Shown here in pieces: positions 43,420 through 52,668 of a stretch of 64,000 nt of DNA (within the stretch, counting starts at the first letter, position 1; every line of letters starts with the position of its first letter). The notes under the pieces were generated by a model that saw only the letters and a list, made by a program, of their open reading frames with translations, searched no databases and was not told the origin of the DNA. Made by a program: the position numbers and the translations under genes. This DNA is from CAMDPA01 sp963825625 (lineage in GTDB: Bacteria; Pseudomonadota; Alphaproteobacteria; Rhizobiales; Hyphomicrobiaceae), in contig CAWGUF010000037.1 of NCBI GenBank assembly GCA_963825625.1, forward strand, positions 1-64,000, given 5' to 3'.

Positions 43420-44496
43420 TCATGGGCAGGCACGGATGCAGGCTGCCAGTCCACCGCCGGGAGGGGCTTGATGCTCCGCTCCGCCGCTGACGAAGATCCT
43501 GGTCGTGCCGAGCATGGCGCCGACTACGCCGCTGGCCGCGGATCGCATGTGCTTGTCGGGGTCGACCTCGCTCTGGAAGACCGTGGTGCGATTGCCGCGC
43601 ACGATGCCGGTCTGGGCGACTCCAGCCTTCAGGAATACGGCTTTGAGGGCATTGGTGCCGGTCAGCTCACCCTCTTCGTCGAGGCCGCAGCCGGCCGTTC
43701 TAAACAGGCGTTTCAATGATCTTGCATCGATGATGTCGTCGAATTGTGCGGCATGAATCATCAGATCACCACCCGCGCCGGGGCGATTGCCCAAAACGAG
43801 CACCTCGTTGTGCGTCACCTCGATGCCGGAGAACGTCATGGCCCGACGGGCGTAGAATTGAACGTCCTTGCCGATGGTCATGCTGTCGACCGTGGCGGGG
43901 GCCAGCTCGCCGAGAGCAAGGGCAACGCCGAGGGCTGCTGCGCCGCGGGCCCGGGCACTCGAGCCTGCGCGGGCGATCACATCCGGGTTGCCGGTGGAGG
44001 CAGCCAGGCTATGGGTCAGGATTGGTGTCTTGACCAGAACCAAGACCACATCCTTGGCGGCCAGCCCGGCTTCGGCCATGGCCTGTTCGGTGGCGCGGGC
44101 AACGGACCGGCTGTGGGTGGCCGTTATCATGTCTGCAGGGGATAGCGGAGTTGAACGGGCGCCGCCCATTGCGAGGCGGGGTGGGCCGTCGGCTGTAGTG
44201 GGCTCTTCAAGGGTTGCGATGACATCGACGCCGGGGCTCAGGATCCCTTCGCAGCCGGTCGAAAATATCAGCGTCGTCCGGTCGAGCAGTGAGGGTCCGC
44301 CAATCTTGTGGAGCGCTTCTTCCGTGCTGCGGATAGCGATGTCCCGGGAGAAATCATTGATGGTTGCGGTGCCCTCGGTCTTGCCAAGCACAGCGAGTCT
44401 GCTGACACGGTCAAGCGGCAGGCGCGACAGGATAGCCTCCAACTGGCGAACGTCGCCGGGTCCATCTGTGGCGTAGCTTTGAATTACGGCTGGCAT
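43420..44496 (-). CDS. Barbiturase / cyanuric acid hydrolase family (AtzD/TrzD)
   Basis: 358 residues in the three-repeat toblerone fold unique to this family. Each repeat supplies a Lys-Ser pair; visible motifs are RLAVLGKTEGTATINDFSR, STGCEGILSP with GGARSTPL, VLVKTPIL with SSARARGAAALGVALALGE, GNRPGAGGDLMIHAA, and RGNRTTVFQSEVDPDKHMRS with SGVVGAMLG. Family members open barbiturate to ureidomalonate or cyanurate to carboxybiuret. The start ATG 44496 gives the normal length. Followed upstream by an M20 amidase that could hydrolyse the ring-opened ureide. Confidence 0.9.
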   Translation of the reverse strand: MPAVIQSYATDGPGDVRQLEAILSRLPLDRVSRLAVLGKTEGTATINDFSRDIAIRSTEEALHKIGGPSLLDRTTLIFSTGCEGILSPGVDVIATLEEPTTADGPPRLAMGGARSTPLSPADMITATHSRSVARATEQAMAEAGLAAKDVVLVLVKTPILTHSLAASTGNPDVIARAGSSARARGAAALGVALALGELAPATVDSMTIGKDVQFYARRAMTFSGIEVTHNEVLVLGNRPGAGGDLMIHAAQFDDIIDARSLKRLFRTAGCGLDEEGELTGTNALKAVFLKAGVAQTGIVRGNRTTVFQSEVDPDKHMRSAASGVVGAMLGTTRIFVSGGAEHQAPPGGGLAACIRACP

Positions 44497-44533
44497 ACCT
44501 AATGTTCCGTGCTGCTGGTTGAGGGGGGGCTCA

Positions 44534-45754
44534 TCAAGATTTGGCGGAGACCCGTTCCTCGGCGACGCCGAGCAGGACGTTGGCGCCAAGTATGATGTCC
44601 TCCTCCGACGTGTCCTCGGAGATGTGATGGCTGCGGCCGCCAATACTGGGGACGAACAGCATCGCCGAGGGGATATGGCGTGCGAGAACGAGAGCGTCGT
44701 GGCCGGCCCCGCTGGGCAGTGACATGTGAGGGGCTTGCAACCGCCGGGCGGCGCTTTCGATCGCGGTTGTCAGCTCCGGATCCATCGGGGTCGGATCAGT
44801 TGCCAGGGTTGGCGTGAGGGTGCATTGCGCGCCATGGCGGCCGGCGGCTGCGCTTGAGACCTCGCGCACGAGCTGCTCCATCTGCGCCATGCGATCGGCC
44901 GCGTCGTCGCGGAACTGGAAGGCAAGCTCCGCCTCGGCCGGAACTACGTTCACGGCGCCTGGGCGATAGGTGCTTGCTCCGATGTTCCAAACGCTGTGTG
45001 GTCCGCGTATTTGGCGGAATGCCTCGGCTATTGCGACAGAGAAGTCGGCAGCCGCGGCGCCGGCATCGCTACGCATGTCCATCGGTGTGGTGCCAGCGTG
45101 ATCGGCCCGACCTGAGAACAGGATGCGAAAAGAGCGAATACCGACGATCGCGGTGACGATGCCGATGCGCAGCCCAGTCGCCTCCAGCCGGGGGCCCTGC
45201 TCGATGTGAGCTTCCAGGAAGGCGACATGGCGGGAGGGGTCGAGCCGGGCAGGGGGATTATTGTCGATACCGGCGAGGCCAAGGGCATCGGTCAGGAGAG
45301 CGCCATCACGGTTGCGAGCGGCGGCGGCAGACGCGGCGTCCTGTTCACCACAGAATGAGCGGGAGCCGAAGAGGGCGAGGTATGTACCTTCCTCGTCCTG
45401 GAAAGATACAACGTCGACGCCGGTTTCCCGGGCCGCTCCGTTTTCCAGACGACAGCGTGCGATCTCCAGCCCGTATATGACGCCCAGGCTGCCGTCGAGC
45501 CAGCCGCCGCGAGGTACCGTATCAGTGTGCGAGCCAATCAGTATCGCTCGTTTGACGCCTGGTGTGCGGCCATAAACGTTGCCGGCATTATCGATCATTG
45601 CTTCGAGGCCGGCTTCCCGCATGCGGTCGCGCAGCCATTCGCGGGCCTGGATGTCTTGGGTGCTGAAGGCGGTACGGTCCACGCCGGTCTGATATTGGCC
45701 GATCGAGGCCAGCGTTCGCAGATCGGCAATCAGGCGCTGGCCGTTCACATGCAT
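44534..45754 (-). CDS. M20-family amidase (hydantoinase/carbamoylase type), copy 2
   Basis: 406 residues, start ATG 45754. Motifs: IGSHTDTVPRGGWLDGSLGV, FQDEEGTYLALFGS, FLEAHIEQGPRLEATG, GRADHAGTTPMDMRSDAGAA and LPSGAGHDALVLA. It keeps the canonical D-E-E-G catalytic text, unlike copy 1. Lies 37 bases upstream of the barbiturase gene, so the two are probably co-transcribed; ureidomalonate or another ureido acid is a reasonable substrate guess. Confidence 0.9.
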   Translation of the reverse strand: MHVNGQRLIADLRTLASIGQYQTGVDRTAFSTQDIQAREWLRDRMREAGLEAMIDNAGNVYGRTPGVKRAILIGSHTDTVPRGGWLDGSLGVIYGLEIARCRLENGAARETGVDVVSFQDEEGTYLALFGSRSFCGEQDAASAAAARNRDGALLTDALGLAGIDNNPPARLDPSRHVAFLEAHIEQGPRLEATGLRIGIVTAIVGIRSFRILFSGRADHAGTTPMDMRSDAGAAAADFSVAIAEAFRQIRGPHSVWNIGASTYRPGAVNVVPAEAELAFQFRDDAADRMAQMEQLVREVSSAAAGRHGAQCTLTPTLATDPTPMDPELTTAIESAARRLQAPHMSLPSGAGHDALVLARHIPSAMLFVPSIGGRSHHISEDTSEEDIILGANVLLGVAEERVSAKS

Positions 45755-45842
45755 GATTTGGTGTTCTCTGGATTTGGGTTCGAAGGCGGGTATCCAAGAC
45801 CGGTGGGACCGGCCAGTCAATCGGCGCTGATCTCGGTTGGCT

Positions 45843-46787
45843 TCAGCCCGTTCCGTGAACGGCTGTTTTTGCGAGCATGATGTGTACGCCTTTGGAGCCG
45901 TTTACCGTCTGGGTTATGCGCAGGTCGGCTGCCAGACTGCACAGCGTGTAGGCGTCCTCGCGGCTGATGTTCGCTTTCTCGGTGACGAGGCTCAGCATGT
46001 CGCGAAGGGCGCGAACGACACACTGATCGAGATCGGGATCCATCGCCATCGTCATATAGTGCGTGGGCGTTTCCGCACGTGGGTAGGACAAATTCAGGTC
46101 CTTGCGCACAGTGAGTCGAAACCGGCCCTGCAAGGCGGTTTCAATGGCGGTGACGCAGACCTCGCCGTCGCCTTGCACGCCATGTCCGTCTCCGCAGGAG
46201 AAGTTGGCGCCGGGGACATACACAGGCAGGTAGAGTTTCGCGCCCGGCAACAGCTCCTTGTTGTCGAGGTTGCCGCCCATTGCGCGCGGGATCAGCGATG
46301 TGATGCGGCCCCAGGCGGGGGGAGGGGCGACGCCCATCACACCGAAGAACGGCGACAGCGGCAGCTCGACGCCCCAGGGCAGCTTGCCGACGTTGCGCTC
46401 GACGTCGAGCGGGATATTCAGGATGCGGGTCTCGTGGAAGTCGTCCGGCAGGGTGCCGGCCAGAGGCCGGATGAGATTATAGCCCCAGTCCTGGCTCAGC
46501 TTGATGTCGAGGATCTCCACTTCCAGGGTGTCGCCTGGCTCGGCGCCTTGCACGGCGACAGGGCCGGTCAGGATATGGCCGGCGGGTGGACGCTCCGTGT
46601 GCTTGTGGATCTCGTAAAGCTCGGGCGGCACATGGAAGCCCTGGGGCGGAAGAACCTCCGGCGCACCGGAAACTGTGTCGATGGTCACCTCGTCGCCGCT
46701 GGCTATGCTGGCGACGGCCGGATAGCGAGCGTCGAACCAGCCCCAACGGCAGGTCTGAGGGCCAGCTTTGACGTGCGTGTGCGCCAT
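45843..46787 (-). CDS. Acetamidase/formamidase family protein
   Basis: 314 residues. Family motifs: SGDEVTIDTVSGAPE, TGPVAVQGAEPGDTLEVEIL, the metal/active-site region MGGNLDNKELLPGAKLYLPV and GANFSCGDGHGVQGDGEVC. It is the first gene of the minus-strand run of M20 amidase and barbiturase. Would release ammonia from a small amide such as formamide, acetamide or malonamate. Confidence 0.9.
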   Translation of the reverse strand: MAHTHVKAGPQTCRWGWFDARYPAVASIASGDEVTIDTVSGAPEVLPPQGFHVPPELYEIHKHTERPPAGHILTGPVAVQGAEPGDTLEVEILDIKLSQDWGYNLIRPLAGTLPDDFHETRILNIPLDVERNVGKLPWGVELPLSPFFGVMGVAPPPAWGRITSLIPRAMGGNLDNKELLPGAKLYLPVYVPGANFSCGDGHGVQGDGEVCVTAIETALQGRFRLTVRKDLNLSYPRAETPTHYMTMAMDPDLDQCVVRALRDMLSLVTEKANISREDAYTLCSLAADLRITQTVNGSKGVHIMLAKTAVHGTG

Positions 46788-46888
46788 GTCGGGGGCTCCA
46801 ATCGTCTAAATCGCGTCCAACCGTAGGCGGTCTTGCCGGGAAAGATCAATCAGCTTGGCGCCGTGGTCGGCGATGCTTCACATATATG

Positions 46889-46916
46889 CGAATATTGTGA
46901 TGCGTGCTAATATTCG
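46889..46916. promoter_or_regulatory. 8-bp inverted repeat upstream of the YeeE/YedE permease
   Basis: CGAATATT and AATATTCG, perfect arms 12 bases apart, in an AT-rich pocket about 150 bases before the permease start. The ATATTC core resembles sites bound by ArsR-family sulfur sensors; a soxR gene lies in this cluster. Confidence 0.45.
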
Positions 46917-47062
46917 ACGTATGATCTATCGGCGGTGGGGCAATCGGCGGTGGGGAAGCTATACTGCTTGTTCGTCTCAGCGAACGAAGCGCGACATCGG
47001 GTCAATGAGAATTTTGAGGGTGGCGTTCGGGAAGCCGCCACGTGACTTTGGAGGGGACAACC

Positions 47063-48160
47063 TTGGCAGGACTTAGAGAGGCGGTAGCGGCCAATCCGGG
47101 AGCATGGCTCGCCATCGGCGGCCTGATCATTGGCATCCTATTCGGCTACATCGTGTTTCGCACGAACTTCTGCACGATGGGCTCGATATCGGACATTGTA
47201 TCGTTTGGGGATTATCGTCGGTTCAGGGCTTGGCTGCTGGCGGCCGCGACAGCGCTGGTGGGTACGCAGGTGTTTGCCACGACCGGTGTCGTAGACCTGT
47301 CCAAGTCCATGTATCTTGGCGCCAATTTCAATTGGCTCGGGCATTTGCTTGGCGGGCTGATGTTTGGCTACGGCATGGTATTCGCCGGCGGATGTGCGAG
47401 CCGTAACCTGGCTCGCGTGGGATCGGGAGATTTGCGGTCGCTGCTGACGCTGGTCGTAATGGGGCTTGTGGCCTACATGACAATCGGCGGGATCATCGGT
47501 CCGGTGCGTGCTTTCATGGAGCAGTCGACAGCGATCAACCTGGCTGCATTCGGGGCCAAATCGCAGGGCCTTGGCGGGCTGATTGCGGGGGTTGGGCCGC
47601 AGGCGAGCATGAATTTGATCATCGCCGGCGTGATTGCCGCGATTGTGGCCGTTTACTGTTTCATGGACAGCTCCTTCCGTTCGTCGCCGACGCATATCGT
47701 GGCGGGCCTCGGCATCGGCTTGTGCGTGGTTGCGGGCTGGGCATTGACGGGACTGGGTTATGATGACTTCGCGTCCCGTCCCGTTCCGCCAATCTCGCTG
47801 ACGTATGTGCGGCCGACTGCGGATTCGATCGAATGGCTGCAGCGGTTCACCGCCGGAATGGTGCCGGGGTTCGGGGTGGCGACCGTGTTCGGCGCCATCC
47901 TGGGCTCGTTCATCGCTGCGAAATCCATGGGCCGGTTTCAGCTGGCCACGTTCACCGACGTCAAGGATACGCAGCGTAATCTGTTCGGGGCGGTGCTGAT
48001 GGGCCTGGGTGGCGTGATTGCGCTTGGGTGCACGGTCGGGCAAGCCATAACCGGCGTGTCGACCTTGGCGCTCGGCTCGTTCCTGACTTTCGCGGCAATC
48101 GTGATCGGCGGCTTCATAGGGATGAAGCACATGGAACGCATCCTGATGGCAGAGATTTGA
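47063..48160 (+). CDS. YeeE/YedE (TsuA-like) thiosulfate/sulfur-compound permease, copy 1
   Basis: 365-residue polytopic membrane protein. The start chosen is TTG 47063, six bases after GGAGGGG; GTG 47042 is in frame but lacks a site. Conserved cysteines sit in RTNFCTMGSISD, FAGGCASRNLARVGSGDLRS and ALGCTVGQAITGVSTLALGS, the pattern of thiosulfate-conducting YeeE/TsuA proteins. Heads the sulfur cluster; a second family member is at 55954. Confidence 0.9.
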   Translation: MAGLREAVAANPGAWLAIGGLIIGILFGYIVFRTNFCTMGSISDIVSFGDYRRFRAWLLAAATALVGTQVFATTGVVDLSKSMYLGANFNWLGHLLGGLMFGYGMVFAGGCASRNLARVGSGDLRSLLTLVVMGLVAYMTIGGIIGPVRAFMEQSTAINLAAFGAKSQGLGGLIAGVGPQASMNLIIAGVIAAIVAVYCFMDSSFRSSPTHIVAGLGIGLCVVAGWALTGLGYDDFASRPVPPISLTYVRPTADSIEWLQRFTAGMVPGFGVATVFGAILGSFIAAKSMGRFQLATFTDVKDTQRNLFGAVLMGLGGVIALGCTVGQAITGVSTLALGSFLTFAAIVIGGFIGMKHMERILMAEI

Positions 48161-48229
48161 GCGGTGTCATGGCCGGGCAGGCATAGCGGATGCTTGATGG
48201 TATCGTCAGTAGTCTCTGGAGGAAGCCAA

Positions 48230-48715
48230 ATGCCTCAACGCCGCCACCGGATGATCGGATTTGTGTCTGTGGCTCTAGCCGCCTTGTTGGCGACAAGTGC
48301 GAGCGCCGCGGACAACGGACTGTCGGTCCGGACCAAGAAGGCGGCATTCGACGATGTCCGCTTCGACCTCACGAATGCGATCACCAACAAAGGCCTGGTC
48401 GTCGACTTCAACGGCAAGATAGCGACGATGCTGGAACGCACGGGCGCGGACGTCGGAAGCGCCAAGCCGGTCTACAAGAACGCTGAGTACTTCACGTTCT
48501 GCTCCGCGAAACTGTCGCGTCAAATGATGGAGGCGGATGCGGCGAACATCGGGTTGTGCCCGTATGCCGTATTCATCTACGAGACGGCCGCGGCGCCCGG
48601 TACGACGCAAGTCGGCTATCGCCGGATGCCGGCACAGGGAACAGGCGCGTCCAACGCTGCGTTTGGCGCGATCAACGCGCTCTTGGACGAGATCGTGGCC
48701 GAGGCAACCAAGTAG
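48230..48715 (+). CDS. DUF302 family exported protein
   Basis: 161 residues; start ATG 48230 behind GGAGGAAG. The signal peptide ends at TSASA. The DUF302 core reads KAAFDDVRFDLTNAITNKGL, FTFCSAKLSRQMMEADAANI and GLCPYAVFIYETA. Function of the family is not established, but it recurs next to sulfur-oxidation genes. 69 bases after the permease and probably in its operon. Confidence 0.82.
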   Translation: MPQRRHRMIGFVSVALAALLATSASAADNGLSVRTKKAAFDDVRFDLTNAITNKGLVVDFNGKIATMLERTGADVGSAKPVYKNAEYFTFCSAKLSRQMMEADAANIGLCPYAVFIYETAAAPGTTQVGYRRMPAQGTGASNAAFGAINALLDEIVAEATK

Positions 48716-48772
48716 CGGGTAGCGGGTATCGGGTAGCAGGCGAGACGGAAATTCGTTTTCACTGCGTCGATG

Positions 48773-49753
48773 TCATGAGGGCACGAAGCGAAATGCGCCC
48801 TGATGGCGCTCGACGCGTCCGATGCCGGGCCATGGCAGGTGATAGCCCAGCAACCCAACCTTGTCAGTGGCAAGCAGGTCCAGGATACGCTGGCGCGCGC
48901 GGACGCCCATGTCGGCGTCCCAGTCGGCGCCCCAACGCCACTCAGGTCTGGCGAAAGATACCGTCGCCTCTGTGAGAACGTCGCCGCCGATCAGTATGCG
49001 GTCGGTTCCAGAGGTCAGCATGACGCTCGCGTGGCCCGGGGTGTGGCCGGCAAACTCCACAAAGGCAAGACCGGGGACGATCTCGCTGCCAAGCTTCGCG
49101 GTCACGAGTTTGTCGCCGAGCTGGCGCAGGCGTCGGGCGGTTCCCAGTGCGCTTCCCCTGGCCGCTTCCGGCACCTTGCTGGCCGTGTCGGGGTGCAGCC
49201 AGTAGTCGCGTTCGGCAGCGGTTATGACGTGCCGGGCCCGGGTGAATATGCTGGCACCATCGAATGGGTCGGACACGCCCCACAAGTGGTCTGGATGGGC
49301 ATGGGTGAAGATAACCGTGGTGATGGCTTCCGGCTTGATGCCCGCCGCTGCCAGGCTATCGCCCAATTTGCCCCGCGCCGGGCTGAAATCAGGGCCTGCG
49401 CCGGAATCGACAAGGATGAGTTCAGTGCCGAGGCGGATCAGCACGACGTTGACCTGCAGCACGCCTGGATCGGCCAGCTTTCTGCCAGCGCTGACGAAAA
49501 CGGATTCGATTTCGTTTCGAGGGCGGCCAGGCAGCACGAATGAGAATGGCATGGCCATCGTGCCATCAGTGAGCACGGTGACCTGAGCCGCGCCAACCTT
49601 GAAGGTGTGGACTGCGGGGGATGCCTGGGCGAGGGCAGTGCCCGCCCAGGCTATCTGAGTGCCAATGATCGTCGCTGACGCGCCGGTCATCAGTGTGCGT
49701 CTATCCAAGTGCGAAGCCGACAGGCCGATGGACGAGCTCGGGGTTTCCGACAT
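48773..49753 (-). CDS. Tat-exported metallo-beta-lactamase-fold hydrolase, SoxH-like
   Basis: 326 residues. Twin-arginine signal (HLDRRTLMTGASATIIGTQ). Zn motif FTHAHPDHLWG, then GHTPGHASVML and IGGDVL, ending with LGYHLPWPGIG. MBL proteins named SoxH occur in Paracoccus-type sox loci with unproven function; the position here at the end of the soxYZB operon agrees. Quinoprotein-relay type MBL proteins are an alternative. Confidence 0.83.
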   Translation of the reverse strand: MSETPSSSIGLSASHLDRRTLMTGASATIIGTQIAWAGTALAQASPAVHTFKVGAAQVTVLTDGTMAMPFSFVLPGRPRNEIESVFVSAGRKLADPGVLQVNVVLIRLGTELILVDSGAGPDFSPARGKLGDSLAAAGIKPEAITTVIFTHAHPDHLWGVSDPFDGASIFTRARHVITAAERDYWLHPDTASKVPEAARGSALGTARRLRQLGDKLVTAKLGSEIVPGLAFVEFAGHTPGHASVMLTSGTDRILIGGDVLTEATVSFARPEWRWGADWDADMGVRARQRILDLLATDKVGLLGYHLPWPGIGRVERHQGAFRFVPS

Positions 49754-49823
49754 GACAACACCATCTCACAGTTGCTTCGCGTTGGTTGATGCTCCGCGGG
49801 GGCTGCCGGATGCCGGCCTATGA

Positions 49824-50339
49824 TCAACCGACCTTCAGGTAGGCAAACCCTTTGCCCTGCAGCGCTGCGACTGCCGCCACGCCCGACGGCACGATCTTGA
49901 TGAATTTGGCGTCGCGGATCTTGCCCATGTCGATCTTGTTGGCCTCGAACGTCTTACGGCACAGGTAGACTTCAACGCCGTAACGGGCCAGGTTCTCGAT
50001 CTTCGGGAACAGCGTCTTGTCGTGCTGGTCCTTGGTCCAGGGCGTGCCCTCGAAATTGTCGAGGTAGGGCTGCACGCCTTTGGAGTGTGCGACGATCACG
50101 ATCTTGGCCTTGAAGGGATCGAAGTCGTACACGGAGAGATGGTTGTTGATGTTGCGCGCCATGGCCGATATGCGCCGGGGCGTGCCGAAGTCGCAGTGAT
50201 AGAGGCAGGCGACTTCAGTTTCCTTCTTGAAGTCCTTCATTTCCAGCGATTGCGGGGCGGCGTTGGCCGTGCGAGCCGCCAGGGCGCCGCCGACAAGAGC
50301 GATGCCTCCCAGCACATGACGTCTGTCGAGTTTGTCCAT
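49824..50339 (-). CDS. DsrE-family protein with Tat signal
   Basis: 171 residues; start ATG 50339 after AAGGAGGAAG. N-terminal twin-arginine signal (LDRRHVLGGIALVGGALAA) then a DsrE/DsrF-like fold: ARNINNHLSVYDFDPFKAKI, VIVAHSKGVQPYLDN, LARYGVEVYLCRKTF and IKIVPSGVAAVAALQGKGFA. A Cys in LCRKTF matches the sulfur-carrier position of the family. Probably a periplasmic sulfur carrier acting with SoxYZ. Confidence 0.85.
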   Translation of the reverse strand: MDKLDRRHVLGGIALVGGALAARTANAAPQSLEMKDFKKETEVACLYHCDFGTPRRISAMARNINNHLSVYDFDPFKAKIVIVAHSKGVQPYLDNFEGTPWTKDQHDKTLFPKIENLARYGVEVYLCRKTFEANKIDMGKIRDAKFIKIVPSGVAAVAALQGKGFAYLKVG

Positions 50340-50435
50340 CGGCTTCCTCCTTCGATTTTTTTTCGGTGGCTGTTGCCATCCGGCTGCTGTTGGGCGCTCT
50401 CAGCGCCAATCACGGTCCCATTATCGGGGCCGATT

Positions 50436-52127
50436 TCAAGTGCCTCGGACCTTTATGTTGTCTTCCGGTTTAGGGCTGACGACTTTCTGGGCGGTGATGT
50501 ATTTGGCGACGACATCCCAGATCGGCGGACCTTCAGTTCCCTGATTGACGCTGGCCCATCCGGCGACCGTGTAGTCCTTGCCGGGTTCGATTGTCGTGCC
50601 GGTCCTCAGCAGGCGAAGGTCGGAGATGCGCTGGCCTGCGGGCTTGGAGATGTCGATGGTGTAGCCAAGCCCGCCAGTGCGCACCATGTCGCCGCCCTGC
50701 TGGTAGTACGGATCGGGATGGAAGATGTTGTCGGCCACGTCCTCGAGCACGAGCTTCAGGCGTTCGCCATTCATCTTGATGCGGTAGCATGCCGGATAGG
50801 TCATCGCGGTGCCGTTCGTGAGATCCTCGAAGGTGATCTCCGAGCCTGGCAACACGCTGGTGCCCCAGCGGATGCCCGGTGACAGTGCGATCTCTGCGTC
50901 GCGCTCGGCAAGCATGGCGTCACAGATGACGTTATCGAGGGTCCCATCGAAGTTGCCACGACGGTAAAGAATGGTCTCGGTGCGGCCAAGGACGCGCTTA
51001 AGCTCGGCTTCGTACGGTGCGCGTGCCTTGGCGATGTATGCGGACATTTCGGCGTCGGGCGTAATCGCATCTGCAAAGATGGGGATCAGCCGGTAGCGGA
51101 AGCCCTTGACTTCCTTGTTCTGGACGTCGAGATCGAGACGGGAGACGAACTTTCCGTTCGAGCCGGAGGCTACGATCAGCGTTTTGCCGACGCGTATCAC
51201 CTCGGGGAGTGCGTCGTGCGTATGTGCAGCGAGGATGACGTCGAGCCCCTCGACCCGGCTCGCCATCTTGCGATCCATGTCGAAGCCATTGTGCGATAAC
51301 AGTACGACCAGATCCGCGCCCTTCGCCTTTACGGCCTCGACCTCTTGGCGCAGCTCGCGCTCGCGGATGCCAAACCGCCATTTGGGGAACATCCACCGTG
51401 GATTGGCGATAGGCGTGAAGGGAAGGGCTTGGCCTATGACGGCTATCTTGACGCCGCCGCGTTCGAATATCTTCGAGCTTTCGAAGACCTTGTCCTCGAA
51501 GTCGGCATCACGCACGTTCTGGGCGAGAAAAGCGTAGGACAGCTTGCCGACGATCTCTTTCAGACGCGCTTCGCCCAGGGTGAATTCCCAATGGGCGGTC
51601 ATGGCGTCTGGCTTGAGCAGGGCCATCGCATCGACCATGTCCTGGCCGTTGGTTTTCAGCGCAGTCCAGCTGTTGGTGAGCGTGTCGCCGCCGTCCAGCA
51701 GGAGCATGTTTGGGCCGCGCTCGGCACGGATCGACTTCACGACCCTCGCGATGCGGTCTAGACCGCCCATCTTGCCATAGCTGCGCGCCAACTCGGCGAA
51801 ATCGTCATACGTCAGCGCGTGGGCGTCGGCGCTGCGCGGTGCGATGTTGAATGTCTTGCGGAATGCCTCGCCTACGATATGGGGGGGCTTTTCCTTGGCG
51901 GAACCGACACCGAGATTGACCGACGGCTCGCGGAAATAGAGCGGCATCAACTGCGCGTGCAGATCGGTCAGGTGCACCAGGGTTACGTTGCCGAGAGGCT
52001 CGAAGCGAAGGAGCTGATCTTCACTGAGGCGCCCTTGAGCTGCGAGGTGCCGAAGCGGCAGGCCAGTGCCGGCGGCTAGTGTGCCTGCGGCAATGGCGGC
52101 GGTGACGAATTCACGTCGTGATATCAT
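50436..52127 (-). CDS. soxB: SoxB, thiosulfohydrolase
   Basis: 563 residues. Tat signal MISRREFVTAAIAAGTLAAG. The di-manganese 5'-nucleotidase-type sites are visible in HLTDLHAQLMPLYFREPSVN, LLLDGGDTLTNSWTAL, MTAHWEFTLG, LLSHNGFDMDRKMAS and ILAAHTHDALP; the C-terminal domain ends with NIKVRGT. Hydrolyses sulfate from the SoxY-bound cysteine-S-sulfonate. Third in the soxY-soxZ-soxB order, 145 bases after soxZ. Confidence 0.95.
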   Translation of the reverse strand: MISRREFVTAAIAAGTLAAGTGLPLRHLAAQGRLSEDQLLRFEPLGNVTLVHLTDLHAQLMPLYFREPSVNLGVGSAKEKPPHIVGEAFRKTFNIAPRSADAHALTYDDFAELARSYGKMGGLDRIARVVKSIRAERGPNMLLLDGGDTLTNSWTALKTNGQDMVDAMALLKPDAMTAHWEFTLGEARLKEIVGKLSYAFLAQNVRDADFEDKVFESSKIFERGGVKIAVIGQALPFTPIANPRWMFPKWRFGIRERELRQEVEAVKAKGADLVVLLSHNGFDMDRKMASRVEGLDVILAAHTHDALPEVIRVGKTLIVASGSNGKFVSRLDLDVQNKEVKGFRYRLIPIFADAITPDAEMSAYIAKARAPYEAELKRVLGRTETILYRRGNFDGTLDNVICDAMLAERDAEIALSPGIRWGTSVLPGSEITFEDLTNGTAMTYPACYRIKMNGERLKLVLEDVADNIFHPDPYYQQGGDMVRTGGLGYTIDISKPAGQRISDLRLLRTGTTIEPGKDYTVAGWASVNQGTEGPPIWDVVAKYITAQKVVSPKPEDNIKVRGT

Positions 52128-52272
52128 GCCGAGCCAACTCCCACCCGGTTGCGCCGAATTGTTGCCGGACGCGGCAGGGCCGCCCCAGCTGCTGCTGCGA
52201 CTTTGCGGGGCTTGGAGGCACGCGCTTTCAGCACGTTGATCGCGTATGCCTCGTAAATTTGGGCCGCAGGAC

Positions 52273-52602
52273 CTATTTCACGGTGACCTTGCGCTCAGCC
52301 TTGTAGACCTCGCCGTTGTCGTCGTGCCAGGAGAACTCGAACGTGCCGGTCTTGGGTACGCGGACGAAAAAGGCGTGATAGGGATTGGCCGATACGGCCG
52401 GGTGCCAGTCCGCGCGCATGACCTCCTGGCCATCGAACTTCACGACGAACTGCTTGATGATCTGGCGGGGGATCGGCTTGCCGGACGAATCCTTGCGCAG
52501 GCCGGTCTCCATCGGGTGGCTGATCAGGGTCTTGATCTCCATGACCTCGCCGGCCTTGGCGGTGTCGGACATACGGATGCGGGGTGTCGGCTTGGCTGCC
52601 AT
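52273..52602 (-). CDS. soxZ: SoxZ, sulfur-carrier partner
   Basis: 109 residues, all beta. Motifs: PRIRMSDTAKAGEVMEIKT, LISHPMETGLRKD, GKPIPRQIIKQFVVKFDG and NPYHAFFVRVPKTGTFEFSW. Forms the SoxYZ heterodimer in the periplasm, exported with SoxY. Confidence 0.95.
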   Translation of the reverse strand: MAAKPTPRIRMSDTAKAGEVMEIKTLISHPMETGLRKDSSGKPIPRQIIKQFVVKFDGQEVMRADWHPAVSANPYHAFFVRVPKTGTFEFSWHDDNGEVYKAERKVTVK

Positions 52603-52668
52603 GAGTGTGTTACCTCGGCGCTAGACAATGACGGTAAAGATCGGACTGGCGATATTCCGTGAGCGGGT

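Noticed and set aside
47138..48130. 330-residue minus-strand open frame
   Set aside because: Antisense to the YeeE/YedE permease; His/Arg/Gln-rich without motifs.
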